Below, piece by piece: positions 47,898 through 56,417 of a stretch of 64,000 nt of DNA (position 1 is its first letter; every line of letters begins with the position of its first letter). The notes beneath the pieces were generated by a model. The model made no database searches. It worked only from the letters and a program-made list of their open reading frames with translations, and was not told where the DNA came from. The DNA is from Bacteroidota bacterium. Its GTDB lineage: Bacteria > Bacteroidota > Ignavibacteria > Ignavibacteriales > Melioribacteraceae. The stretch spans positions 8,510 to 72,509 of the forward strand of contig JAMCSN010000082.1 of the NCBI GenBank assembly GCA_023381535.1. Reading direction: 5' to 3'. A program made the translations under genes and the position numbers.

Positions 47898-48907
47898 GAA
47901 TGAAACTTCGTGCGAAAAATATTTTTACGCTGGTTTTGCTCTGTGCTTTTTCTGCACATGCTCAGTCGCAGTTTTCGGACATCAACAGTATGCCCGGCGC
48001 ATTCAGCAGAATGGGTTTCGGCGCTCGCGGAATGGGAATGGGCAATGCTGTCTCGGCAGTTAAAGACGGGAACTTGGTTTCATATTACAATCCCGCGCTG
48101 GCTCCGTTTCAAGAAGGAAATTCTTTTCAAACATCGTACTCATTTCTTTCGCTCGACCGCACACTGAATTTCATCAACTACACGCGCAAGTTTGAGATGG
48201 GGAAAAAGGTTGATGCGGACGGTCAAGTAAAACCTAGATCAACTGCAGGTATAAGTGTTGGCTTAATCAATGCCGGCGTTTCGAAGATTGATGCGAGAGA
48301 CAGCCAAGGAAATAAAACGGGAGACCTTTCAATTTCGGAAAATCAATTTTTCGTTGCGGTTGCAAACCGGTTCTCGGAAAAACTTTCGATCGGCATCTCA
48401 TTCAAGTTCCTCTACTACAAACTTTACGAAAGCGTAACTTCTTCCGGTATAGGTTTTGATATCGGCGTGCTTTATTTGTTGAACGACGCGATTAGTTTGT
48501 CCCTCATGATTTCAGACATCAACAGTAAATACCAGTGGGATACCAGCACACTTTACGGCACACAAGGTATGACCACCAAAGATAATTTTCCGCTGTTGAA
48601 GAAAATTGGAATTGCATACAAATTTACCGAGCCGAAACTTATCGCTGCGCTCGAATTTGAAAACAGCAACAGCGGCACAAACATTTTACGCGGCGGTGTC
48701 GAATACAACATTCACGAAAATTTATTTCTGAGGGCGGGATTTGATAGGTTGAATCTTAGTAATTTTAACTACCCGGTTCGCCCGTCGTTCGGATTTTCAT
48801 ATTTCTATCCGCTGAATGCCGTGAAGATCGGGATTGATTATGCGTTTGTGATCGAACCTTATTCTTCAAGCGATCAGCATATTGTAGGCGTTAACGTAAA
48901 CTTTTAA
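47894..48907 (+). CDS. PorV/PorQ-family outer-membrane protein
   Basis: 337 residues; GTG 47894 overlaps the upstream stop (GTGA), with ATG 47900 as an alternative. Signal peptide, then GFGARGMGMGNAVSAVKDGNLVSYYNPA, which is the PorV/PorQ N-terminal pattern, then a barrel ending in VNF. PorV acts in T9SS as a shuttle or attachment protein. It directly follows a T9SS-tailed cargo gene. Confidence 0.82.
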   Translation: MRMKLRAKNIFTLVLLCAFSAHAQSQFSDINSMPGAFSRMGFGARGMGMGNAVSAVKDGNLVSYYNPALAPFQEGNSFQTSYSFLSLDRTLNFINYTRKFEMGKKVDADGQVKPRSTAGISVGLINAGVSKIDARDSQGNKTGDLSISENQFFVAVANRFSEKLSIGISFKFLYYKLYESVTSSGIGFDIGVLYLLNDAISLSLMISDINSKYQWDTSTLYGTQGMTTKDNFPLLKKIGIAYKFTEPKLIAALEFENSNSGTNILRGGVEYNIHENLFLRAGFDRLNLSNFNYPVRPSFGFSYFYPLNAVKIGIDYAFVIEPYSSSDQHIVGVNVNF

Positions 48908-48917
48908 AGAATTTTTC

Positions 48918-49817
48918 ATGAAAAAAATATTTGTCATTTTCTTTTTCACATCGCTCGGCTTGTTTGCTCAATCAGCCGGAAACAGCGGCGTGGCATTTTT
49001 GAAATTCGGCTTCGGTGCTAGAAATATTGCAATGAGCGACTTAGGTGTTGTCTCGGCGAACGATCTTTCTGCTTTGAATTATAATCCATCACTCCTCGCG
49101 CTGAACAACAAAACTCAATTGTCATTCACGCATAATTCGCTTTTCCAGGATTTGAGTTCGGAAATGTTCGGCGGAAGTTTCAAATCGCTCGGTCTGCCGG
49201 TAGCAATCGGCGTTAACACAACCACAGTTTCGAATATTGAAGTACGGCTCAAGCCCGGCGATCCGATCTCAACATTCAGTGTGCATTACTTTGCAACGAG
49301 CATATCTTCGGCATTTCAAGTCACGGACAATATATTTGCCGGCGCAACATTCAAATACGTTTACGAAAATATTTTTTCCGATGATGCGACCGGATACGGT
49401 TTCGATTTCGGCGTGACATATCAAAAATTGATTGATGGACTTACGCTCGGCGCATCGTTACGGAACATTGGCTCGATGAATCAGTTGAGAACCGAATCGA
49501 CTAAACTACCAACGGATTTGCGATTGGGCGGCGCGTATAGTTTTTCTGTTGTGGAATACAATTTAGACTTTACCGCATTAGCCGGATTCCAAAAATATAC
49601 TTTGCAGAACGACTCGCACATTCACGTTGGCGGAGAAGCCGTTTATCAAAAAATGTTTGCGCTTCGTTTAGGTTATGCAAACGGTTACGACTCAAAAAAT
49701 ATTTCCGCGGGCTTCGGTGTTTTATGGCACGGCATCAATCTCGATTATGCTTACGTCCCGGTCAAATACGGTTTGGGTGATTCGCACATAATTACTTTTA
49801 CTTACACCTTCGATTGA
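48918..49817 (+). CDS. PorV/PorQ-family outer-membrane protein (second copy)
   Basis: 299 residues, signal peptide ending LFAQ, then FGFGARNIAMSDLGVVSANDLSALNYNPS. A beta barrel with C-terminal FTYTFD. It is a diverged neighbour of the preceding gene, 10 bp downstream, and may act with it in secretion or attachment of surface proteins. Confidence 0.82.
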   Translation: MKKIFVIFFFTSLGLFAQSAGNSGVAFLKFGFGARNIAMSDLGVVSANDLSALNYNPSLLALNNKTQLSFTHNSLFQDLSSEMFGGSFKSLGLPVAIGVNTTTVSNIEVRLKPGDPISTFSVHYFATSISSAFQVTDNIFAGATFKYVYENIFSDDATGYGFDFGVTYQKLIDGLTLGASLRNIGSMNQLRTESTKLPTDLRLGGAYSFSVVEYNLDFTALAGFQKYTLQNDSHIHVGGEAVYQKMFALRLGYANGYDSKNISAGFGVLWHGINLDYAYVPVKYGLGDSHIITFTYTFD

Positions 49818-49854
49818 AATTGCAGACAATTCAAAATTACTCCGGCTTATTCAA

Positions 49855-49885
49855 TTCGCACTTAGAATCAAAATTCTTATTTTTG
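49855..49885 (+). promoter_or_regulatory. Putative promoter of the glycan operon
   Basis: TATTTTTG at 49878-49885 matches TAnnTTTG; TTC rather than TTG lies 20 bases before it. The FemAB-like ATG is 32 bases downstream. Confidence 0.4.
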
Positions 49886-49916
49886 TCAAGTTTGTTAAAT
49901 CTTTTACCGGCATAAT

Positions 49917-50876
49917 ATGGAAGTGATCAAGTACACGGATGAATGGAAAGAGAAGTGGGATAAATTCGTCCTCCAGTCAAACAACGGAACGATGTTTCAT
50001 CTTCAGAAATTTTTTGATTATCACACTCCGGGTAAATTCAAGTTTGATCATCTGATGTTTGTTCACAAAAACGAAATTGCTGCTGTACTGCCCGGAAGTT
50101 TGACGAACGGATATTTTGAATCACCGGTTGGCGCGAGCTACGGTTCAATCGTTACCAAAGACATAACATTTGCAGAGTCGATGGAATTTGTTTCGCTGCT
50201 GCTTGAGTATGGTCGGAAAAATGGTATCAAAGAATTTGAACTAACACCGGCCCCGATGATTTACGAAACGTATCAGAATCAGAACCTCGACTTCGCGATG
50301 TTGTGGCAAGGGTTTTCGTTCAAGCTGCACTACATCTCCAGCGCAATTAAACTTGATAAGAACAGAGATATCATCGAAAGATTTTCGCCGACGATTCGCC
50401 GCAATGTTAGAAAGACGCTAAAGACTCCCGAGATTCGTGTCGAGATCAACGAACGCTACGATGAGTTTTATCCGATCTTGCTGGAAAATAAATCGCGTCA
50501 TGATGTAAAGCCAACACACAGTTACGAAGATTTGCTGCGGCTGAAAGAATTGATGCCGGAGAATCTAAAATTGTTCATGGTTTACTTTGGTGATAAACCG
50601 ATCGGCGGCTCGCTGATGTTTTTCACGAACAAAAATGTTGCACTCTGTTTTTACAATATGCTGCTTTACGATTACGCCGAGTATAAACCGATTCAGCGCG
50701 TGATGTACGAAGTTGTAAAGTATTCAACGGAAAACGGATACGGCTACGTTGACATCGGAGTTTCGCAAGACACGAAAGCGGCTAACCCGATGACGCCGAG
50801 CATGAGTTTGATCGAGTTCAAAGAAAAATTTGATGCGAAGACTATTATGCGAAATACTTTTTACATAAAACTTTAG
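49917..50876 (+). CDS. FemAB/GNAT-type acyl- or aminoacyltransferase
   Basis: 319 residues with two GNAT-like halves; the second holds KLFMVYFGDKPIGGSLMFF and YVDIGVS, as in the FemX/FemAB or polysaccharide-biosynthesis GNAT group. Members add amino acids to cell-wall peptides or acylate sugars. Its place ahead of two glycosyltransferases suggests modification of a surface glycan. Confidence 0.75.
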   Translation: MEVIKYTDEWKEKWDKFVLQSNNGTMFHLQKFFDYHTPGKFKFDHLMFVHKNEIAAVLPGSLTNGYFESPVGASYGSIVTKDITFAESMEFVSLLLEYGRKNGIKEFELTPAPMIYETYQNQNLDFAMLWQGFSFKLHYISSAIKLDKNRDIIERFSPTIRRNVRKTLKTPEIRVEINERYDEFYPILLENKSRHDVKPTHSYEDLLRLKELMPENLKLFMVYFGDKPIGGSLMFFTNKNVALCFYNMLLYDYAEYKPIQRVMYEVVKYSTENGYGYVDIGVSQDTKAANPMTPSMSLIEFKEKFDAKTIMRNTFYIKL

Positions 50877-50888
50877 CGCCGCGCTGTT

Positions 50889-52013
50889 ATGAACCGGCAG
50901 AAAAAAGTTTGTATAGCATTTCTCGGCAACGCACTTCACGATTCCAGAATTACCAATCTCAAAAACTCGCTTAAGAATGATAACTGTTCGGTTTCCGTAA
51001 TTTCTTTTGATTGGTTTATTACGTCCCAAGATTATCGAGACAATGAGGTTTCCGTGTCTCACTTAACTAAGGGAAAATTCAGTCTAATCTTCTACTTGCA
51101 ATTTACATTCATTCTTCTGTCAGAGTTATTTAGATGCCCCGCTGACATTTACTTTGCCGAAGATTTGTACACGCTTCCTTTCGTTATAATGATCGCAAAA
51201 ATCAGACGTGCAAAAATTTATTACAACAGCCGCGAACTCTATTCTTGTCTGGGTGGATTGCGCAATCGTCCAAGACTTCAATCGTTAATTACTGCGATAG
51301 AAAAGTTTTTTATTAAAAAGGTGGAACTGGTTCTAACCACCGGGGAAATGGATTCCCAGTTTCTAGAAAAGTTGTACGGAATTAGGAACACTTTAGTAAT
51401 TAGAAATATTCCTTTGTACAACACGCCAACAGAAAAAGTAGACTTCAGAAAAAAATACAATCTGCCGAACGAAATGAAAATTTTAGTGTACCAGGGTATG
51501 CTGATGGAAGGAAGGGGGATTGTACCGGTATTGAGTGCAATGACCAAAATTCCAAAAGTGAATTTGATAATTCTTGGTGACGGTGTGCAGAAGAATAATT
51601 TTCAAAACGTTGCCAAAGAATTGGGAATTGCAGACCGTGTTTTCTTTGAAGGAACTATCAGTCAAAAAAAATTGATCAATTACACAGCCGGTGGAGATAT
51701 CGGTTTGTCGCTAATCGAGAACATTAGTGTAAGTTATTATCATGCTCTGCCGAATAAAATGTTTGAATATATCATGGCTGGTTTGCCAGTAATTGCCAGC
51801 GATTTGCCGCAGATGAAAAAAATCATCGAGACATATAAAGTTGGTGAATGTATCAACATTGAAAATGAAGATTTAATTGTGACGGCGCTGAATGATTGGA
51901 TAGATAATCCGGGCAAGCTTGAAACATACCGGGTTAATTGCGCTAAAGCAGCCGAAGAACTCAACTGGCAAAAAGAATACGAACGTGCGCGTGTTAGATT
52001 GTTAGAGAATTGA
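50889..52013 (+). CDS. GT4-type glycosyltransferase
   Basis: 374 residues. GT-B fold: N-terminal half with DIYFAEDLYTLPF; C-terminal nucleotide-sugar half with KILVYQGMLMEGRGI, LIILGDGVQ, and PNKMFEYIMAGLPVIASDLPQ (E-x7-E variant). It probably extends a lipopolysaccharide or exopolysaccharide chain. Spacing to both neighbours is 4-12 bp. Confidence 0.88.
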   Translation: MNRQKKVCIAFLGNALHDSRITNLKNSLKNDNCSVSVISFDWFITSQDYRDNEVSVSHLTKGKFSLIFYLQFTFILLSELFRCPADIYFAEDLYTLPFVIMIAKIRRAKIYYNSRELYSCLGGLRNRPRLQSLITAIEKFFIKKVELVLTTGEMDSQFLEKLYGIRNTLVIRNIPLYNTPTEKVDFRKKYNLPNEMKILVYQGMLMEGRGIVPVLSAMTKIPKVNLIILGDGVQKNNFQNVAKELGIADRVFFEGTISQKKLINYTAGGDIGLSLIENISVSYYHALPNKMFEYIMAGLPVIASDLPQMKKIIETYKVGECINIENEDLIVTALNDWIDNPGKLETYRVNCAKAAEELNWQKEYERARVRLLEN

Positions 52014-52017
52014 TGAG

Positions 52018-53034
52018 ATGAGCAAACAAAAAAGAATTTTGATAGTTCGGCCGGATAGAATTGGCGATGTAGTTTTGTCCACACCGCTCCCGCGCGAAAT
52101 AAAAAAAACTTTTCCCGATAGCTTCGTCGCAGTCTTGGTTCGAAAGTACACGCAAGATATTTATTCCAATAATCCGTACGTGGATAAAATTTTATTGATA
52201 GATGATTACGATGACGGTTCGCTCAAATCTTTTTTTAGAAAAGCGCGAGAGATTAGAGGTTATGGCTTTACGCATTCGTTAATACTGCTTCCAACGGAAC
52301 GTTTGAATTACCTGATGTTCTTTTCCGGAATTCCGTATCGTGTCGGGGTTAGCCACAAGTTTTATCAATTCATCACGTTCACTCATTACGTCAGTCGAAG
52401 AAAATATATACCGTTGAGGCATGAAGCGGATTACTGCATGGACCTCGCTAGAAAGATTGGCGTTCAGACGGATAATCTTGACACCGAGATTTTCTTAACC
52501 AATGAAGAAAAGGAAAAGGTTGCGCAAGTTAGAAGTGAGCTGCTTGGCGGGAAAAAATATTTGATTGGAGTTCATGCAAGCAGCGGGAACTCTGCGCCAA
52601 ATTGGGAAGCAGACGAATACAAGCGACTCTTAAAAAGTCTAATTGCGAATGATGATTTTTCAGTCGTTGTGACGGATAATAAAATTCCACCTCAGCTCGA
52701 AGGACTTTCAAACGTATCTTACCCCAACGTCGGTAAACCTCTAAGAGAATCGTTTGTGAATTTTGCTGCGTTGGATCTGTTGGTTTCTTCCAGCACAGGC
52801 ACGATGCACATTGCCGCTGCATTGAAAGTGAAAACACTTTCCATGTTTTGTCCGCTTACCGCATGTTCGCCAAAACTTTGGGGGCCGCTCGGCAACAAAA
52901 ACAAAATTGTTCTACCGACGGAAAACTATTGCCAAACTGTTTGTCCGGGTGATCCAAAGAAATGCAGCTTTGCCGGAGAAGGCGGAATTGATTCGAATAG
53001 AATTTTAGAAGAGCTGAAATTATTTTTATATTAA
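52018..53034 (+). CDS. GT9 heptosyltransferase-like glycosyltransferase
   Basis: 338 residues. ILIVRPDRIGDVVLSTPLPREIK is the GT9 beginning, and VSSSTGTMHIAAALKVKTLSMF the donor-site region of ADP-heptose transferases such as WaaC/WaaF. Likely builds the LPS inner core, fitting lpxH elsewhere in the window. It is followed directly by the SRP RNA. Confidence 0.88.
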   Translation: MSKQKRILIVRPDRIGDVVLSTPLPREIKKTFPDSFVAVLVRKYTQDIYSNNPYVDKILLIDDYDDGSLKSFFRKAREIRGYGFTHSLILLPTERLNYLMFFSGIPYRVGVSHKFYQFITFTHYVSRRKYIPLRHEADYCMDLARKIGVQTDNLDTEIFLTNEEKEKVAQVRSELLGGKKYLIGVHASSGNSAPNWEADEYKRLLKSLIANDDFSVVVTDNKIPPQLEGLSNVSYPNVGKPLRESFVNFAALDLLVSSSTGTMHIAAALKVKTLSMFCPLTACSPKLWGPLGNKNKIVLPTENYCQTVCPGDPKKCSFAGEGGIDSNRILEELKLFLY

Positions 53035-53044
53035 CAACCCAAAT

Positions 53045-53143
53045 TTTGCCAGGCTCTGATCGGCAAGTTTATACCCAACCCCGCCAGGTCCGGAAGGAAG
53101 CAACGGTCAGTATGTAACTTGGGTGATTAAGGGCTTGGCATTT
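53045..53143 (+). ncRNA. ffs: Bacterial small signal recognition particle RNA (4.5S)
   Basis: The conserved apical domain is present (gccaggtccggaaggaagca around 53083-53102), together with closing strands tgccaggctct (53047-53057) and agggcttggca (53130-53140) that pair with each other. It is followed by a T-rich stretch. This RNA binds Ffh for cotranslational membrane targeting. It lies between the GT9 gene and uvrC, whose stop is at its edge. Confidence 0.95.
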
Positions 53144-54958
53144 TTATTTTGCGAAGTGTGTAGCGATTAATTTTGCTTTTGCCTCCCCAACAACTTCGGC
53201 GAGTTTTGCTTCGTCTGCTTTTTTGATCTCGTCCAAACTGAATTTGGTTAAAAGCTTTTGCGCAACTTTTTCACCAATGCCTTTTATCTCAAGAAGTTCG
53301 CTTGTAAATGTTCTTTTGCTTCTGCGCTCGCGATGAAATGTTATTGCGAAGCGGTGGGCTTCGTCGCGGACATGCTGAATTAATTTCAAACTTGATGAAG
53401 TTTTCGGAATCGATTGTGCTTCCGGTTCACCCGGCAGAAAAACTTCTTCCAACCGTTTTGCCAGACCGATAATTTCGTAACCTTTCAATCCGAGCGAATC
53501 CAACGAATCAATTGCGCTTGAAAGCTGCCCTTTGCCGCCATCAACCATAATTAAATCCGGTATCGGCTGATTTTCTTCTATTACTCTTTTGTAACGGCGA
53601 GAAATTATTTCGCGCATACTTGCAAAGTCATCGGGACCCTCAACCGTCTTGATGATAAATTTGCGGTACAAACTTTTCTTCGGTTTGCCATCTACAAAAA
53701 CGACCATGCTTGCAACCGCATCGGTACCTTGTAAATTACTGTTGTCGAAGCATTCAATAATTCTTGGAAGTTTCTTCAAACGCAGATCTCTTTGAAGCGC
53801 GGACAAAACATAAGGAACATTGCCTTCCTTTTTCATTTTCTGCAGCTGGATTTCTTTCAATTGCAGAATTGCGTTTTGTTTACACATCATCAAAAGCGAT
53901 TTCGCTTCGCTCTGCCGCTGCGGAATAAAGAACTTGCACTTTTTAATTGCGCGCGTATTTAACCATTCCAAAAGCGATTCAGCATCTTCCGGCTCTGTTT
54001 CCAAAACTATTTCTTGCGGCACCTCAACAAATTCTGCATAATAAAATTTTATGATTGAAGCATAGATTTGCGTTTGCTCTTCGTTCTCTTCGGCGCTCAA
54101 ATTCAGTTGTCGCTTGCCTACAAGTTTCCCGGAGCGGATATTCAACACCGTGGCGGAGACATCTTTACCTTCGTAGGCAGCGCTGATTATATCGCGGTCT
54201 TCAAGATCGGTGGAGACAACTTTTTGTTTTGAAGAATAAATCTGTAATTGATTAATCCGGTCGCGCAGTTCGGCGGCTTTTTCAAATTCAAATTTCTCCG
54301 ATGCGCTTTGCATCTGCATTTTAAGTTCGTCAAGTAATTCGTCTGTCTTTCCTCGTAAAACTTTTATGACTTGATTTACCATCCCGTTGTAATGAGCTTG
54401 TGTAACCAATCCTTCGCAAGGTCCTTCGCATTTCTTGATGTGATAATCCAAGCACACTTTGAATTTCTTTTTCTCAATTGCTTCTTCGGTGATATCCAGC
54501 TTGCAGCTTCTTATCTTAAAAATTTTATTCAGCATCCGGAGAGACGATTTCATGTTTTTAACTTCGGTGTACGGACCAAAATATTTCGAACCGTCTTTGA
54601 TCACGTTTCTTGTTGGAAAAATCTGAGGGAAAGGTTCGTTTGTAATGCGAATGTAGGGAAAGGTTTTATCATCCTTTAAGTTGATGTTGTAGCGCGGTTT
54701 CAGATCTTTGATGAGATTGTTCTCAAGAACCAGCGCTTCAATCTCGCTGTCGGTTATGATGAGTTGTAAATCGGCGACTTTGGAAACGAGCGCGGCAGTC
54801 TTAGGTGATTCGATATTTTTCTGAAAATATGAACGCACACGATTGCGCAGATTCTTTGCCTTGCCGACATAAATTACTTTCCCTTTTTCATTCAGGAATT
54901 GGTAAATGCCCGGCAAAAGCGGAAGGTTATTAAGTTTATCTTCAAGCTGTGTGTTCAT
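53144..54958 (-). CDS. uvrC: Excinuclease ABC subunit C
   Basis: 604 residues. Makes both incisions in nucleotide excision repair. N-terminal GIY-YIG domain (LPGIYQFLNEKGKVIYVGKA), UVR domain (about 200-235), RNase H-like 5' nuclease half with IECFDNSNLQGTDAV and DLIMVDGGKGQL (catalytic Asp), then helix-hairpin-helix (LLEIKGIGEKVAQKLL). Confidence 0.97.
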   Translation of the reverse strand: MNTQLEDKLNNLPLLPGIYQFLNEKGKVIYVGKAKNLRNRVRSYFQKNIESPKTAALVSKVADLQLIITDSEIEALVLENNLIKDLKPRYNINLKDDKTFPYIRITNEPFPQIFPTRNVIKDGSKYFGPYTEVKNMKSSLRMLNKIFKIRSCKLDITEEAIEKKKFKVCLDYHIKKCEGPCEGLVTQAHYNGMVNQVIKVLRGKTDELLDELKMQMQSASEKFEFEKAAELRDRINQLQIYSSKQKVVSTDLEDRDIISAAYEGKDVSATVLNIRSGKLVGKRQLNLSAEENEEQTQIYASIIKFYYAEFVEVPQEIVLETEPEDAESLLEWLNTRAIKKCKFFIPQRQSEAKSLLMMCKQNAILQLKEIQLQKMKKEGNVPYVLSALQRDLRLKKLPRIIECFDNSNLQGTDAVASMVVFVDGKPKKSLYRKFIIKTVEGPDDFASMREIISRRYKRVIEENQPIPDLIMVDGGKGQLSSAIDSLDSLGLKGYEIIGLAKRLEEVFLPGEPEAQSIPKTSSSLKLIQHVRDEAHRFAITFHRERRSKRTFTSELLEIKGIGEKVAQKLLTKFSLDEIKKADEAKLAEVVGEAKAKLIATHFAK

Positions 54959-54999
54959 TTAAACCGATTCTTTTCTAACCATAAAATAAACAAACAATT

Positions 55000-55032
55000 C
55001 AAAACAAAAATGGCTGGTAAATGCCAGCCATT
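55000..55032 (-). terminator. Terminator of glgC
   Basis: On the minus strand a perfect 9-bp stem (aatggctgg / ccagccatt, 6-base loop) is followed by tttttgtttt. It lies 28 bp past the glgC stop. Confidence 0.88.
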
Positions 55033-55059
55033 CTCGGTAAACCTAATCAAGTTGAAGTG

Positions 55060-56298
55060 TTAGTTAAAAACATAATTCTTCGGGATTACAACAATGCCGG
55101 TATCTGAAACTGTAAAACGTTTTCTGTCGGTTTCAGTGTCGAATCCAATTTCCATTCCTTCCGGAATGCTAACGTTTTTATCCATAATCGTTCGTCTAAT
55201 TCTCGAGTATCTGCCGATGTTACAGTTGTCCATCACAATTGAATCCGTGACATAAGAAAAACTATTCACGCGAACGTTGAAACCGATTATGGATCGTTCA
55301 ACCAATCCGCCGGAAATTATTGTTCCGTCTGATATCAATGAATTAATTGCGCGCCCGACTCTTTCGCCTTCGTGAGATACGGTTTTTGCCGGAGGAAATT
55401 GCTGCTGCTGGGTTCTCAACGGCCAATCGAAATCGTATAAATTAAAATGAGGACTAACATTTATAAGGTCCATGCTTGCGGCGTAATAACTGTCAATCGT
55501 TCCAACATCTATCCAATAGGGCTGATCTTTTTTGTTCTCATCAATGAAACGATAAGCCTGAACCGGATAGTTGTTATTGAGCATATAAGGAATTATATCT
55601 TTTCCGAAATCATGGCTCGACATTTTTTCTTTTTCCATCCTGTCGAATACATTCTTCAAATCAGCGACATTGAAAACATAAATACCCATGTTTACAAAAG
55701 ATGAATCCGGCTTGTCTGGAATTACCGGAGGATTCTTTGGCTTCTCCACAAACGAATTAACTTTGTAAGTTGGGTCAATTTCTATAACGCCGAAACGGTT
55801 AGCTTGCGTTTTGGGAATAGAGATTGCCGATAGAGTGGCGCTGGCTTTCTTTTCAATGTGATACTGAATCATTTTCAAGTAATCCATTTTGTAAATGTGA
55901 TCGCCGGAAAGAATAAGCACCCACTCGTAGTTTTCGTCTTCTATCAAATTAAAATTCTGATGGATTGCATTCGCCGTGCCCAAGTACCAGTTGTTGCTTG
56001 TTTTAAACTGTGGCGGGATGGAGTAAATAAATTCTCTCAACTCGGGATTGAAAATATTCCAAGCTTCATAAAGATGCCGGTTGAGCGAATCGGATTTGTA
56101 TTGCGTCAGCACATAAATTTTTCTGAAGCCGGAGTTCAAACAGTTCGACAATGTGAAATCAATAATTCTGTATTTGCCTCCGAATGGAACAGAGGGTTTG
56201 GTTCTGTACTGAGTTAGCGGAAAAAGTCTTTCTCCTTGTCCGCCGGATAAAACCATTATCAAAGTTTTTCTAAGTATTGTTGATCCAGTGTATGCCAT
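55060..56298 (-). CDS. glgC: Glucose-1-phosphate adenylyltransferase
   Basis: 412 residues from ATG 56298 (MAYTGSTILRK); the frame extends 29 codons up without support. Makes ADP-glucose for glycogen. Visible: LSGGQGERLFPLTQYRTKPSVPFGGKYRIIDF (allosteric/nucleotide site), WYLGTANAIHQN, LSGDHIYKMDY, FVEKP, and C-terminal left-handed beta-helix. No glycogen synthase or branching gene is in the window. Confidence 0.95.
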   Translation of the reverse strand: MAYTGSTILRKTLIMVLSGGQGERLFPLTQYRTKPSVPFGGKYRIIDFTLSNCLNSGFRKIYVLTQYKSDSLNRHLYEAWNIFNPELREFIYSIPPQFKTSNNWYLGTANAIHQNFNLIEDENYEWVLILSGDHIYKMDYLKMIQYHIEKKASATLSAISIPKTQANRFGVIEIDPTYKVNSFVEKPKNPPVIPDKPDSSFVNMGIYVFNVADLKNVFDRMEKEKMSSHDFGKDIIPYMLNNNYPVQAYRFIDENKKDQPYWIDVGTIDSYYAASMDLINVSPHFNLYDFDWPLRTQQQQFPPAKTVSHEGERVGRAINSLISDGTIISGGLVERSIIGFNVRVNSFSYVTDSIVMDNCNIGRYSRIRRTIMDKNVSIPEGMEIGFDTETDRKRFTVSDTGIVVIPKNYVFN

Positions 56299-56320
56299 AT
56301 CATCCCGGTAGATGTTTGTT

Positions 56321-56351
56321 AAAATATATCTAATTAAGAATTGATTGGCAA
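56321..56351 (-). promoter_or_regulatory. Putative glgC promoter
   Basis: On the minus strand TTG (56351-56349), a 20-base spacer and TATATTTT (56328-56321), 22 bases before the ATG. Confidence 0.5.
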
Positions 56352-56417
56352 TTAAAGAAATTATTAACTTATAAGTGATAATCAAATTGTATCTTCACGC
56401 TCTTTTCGGAAATCAAA

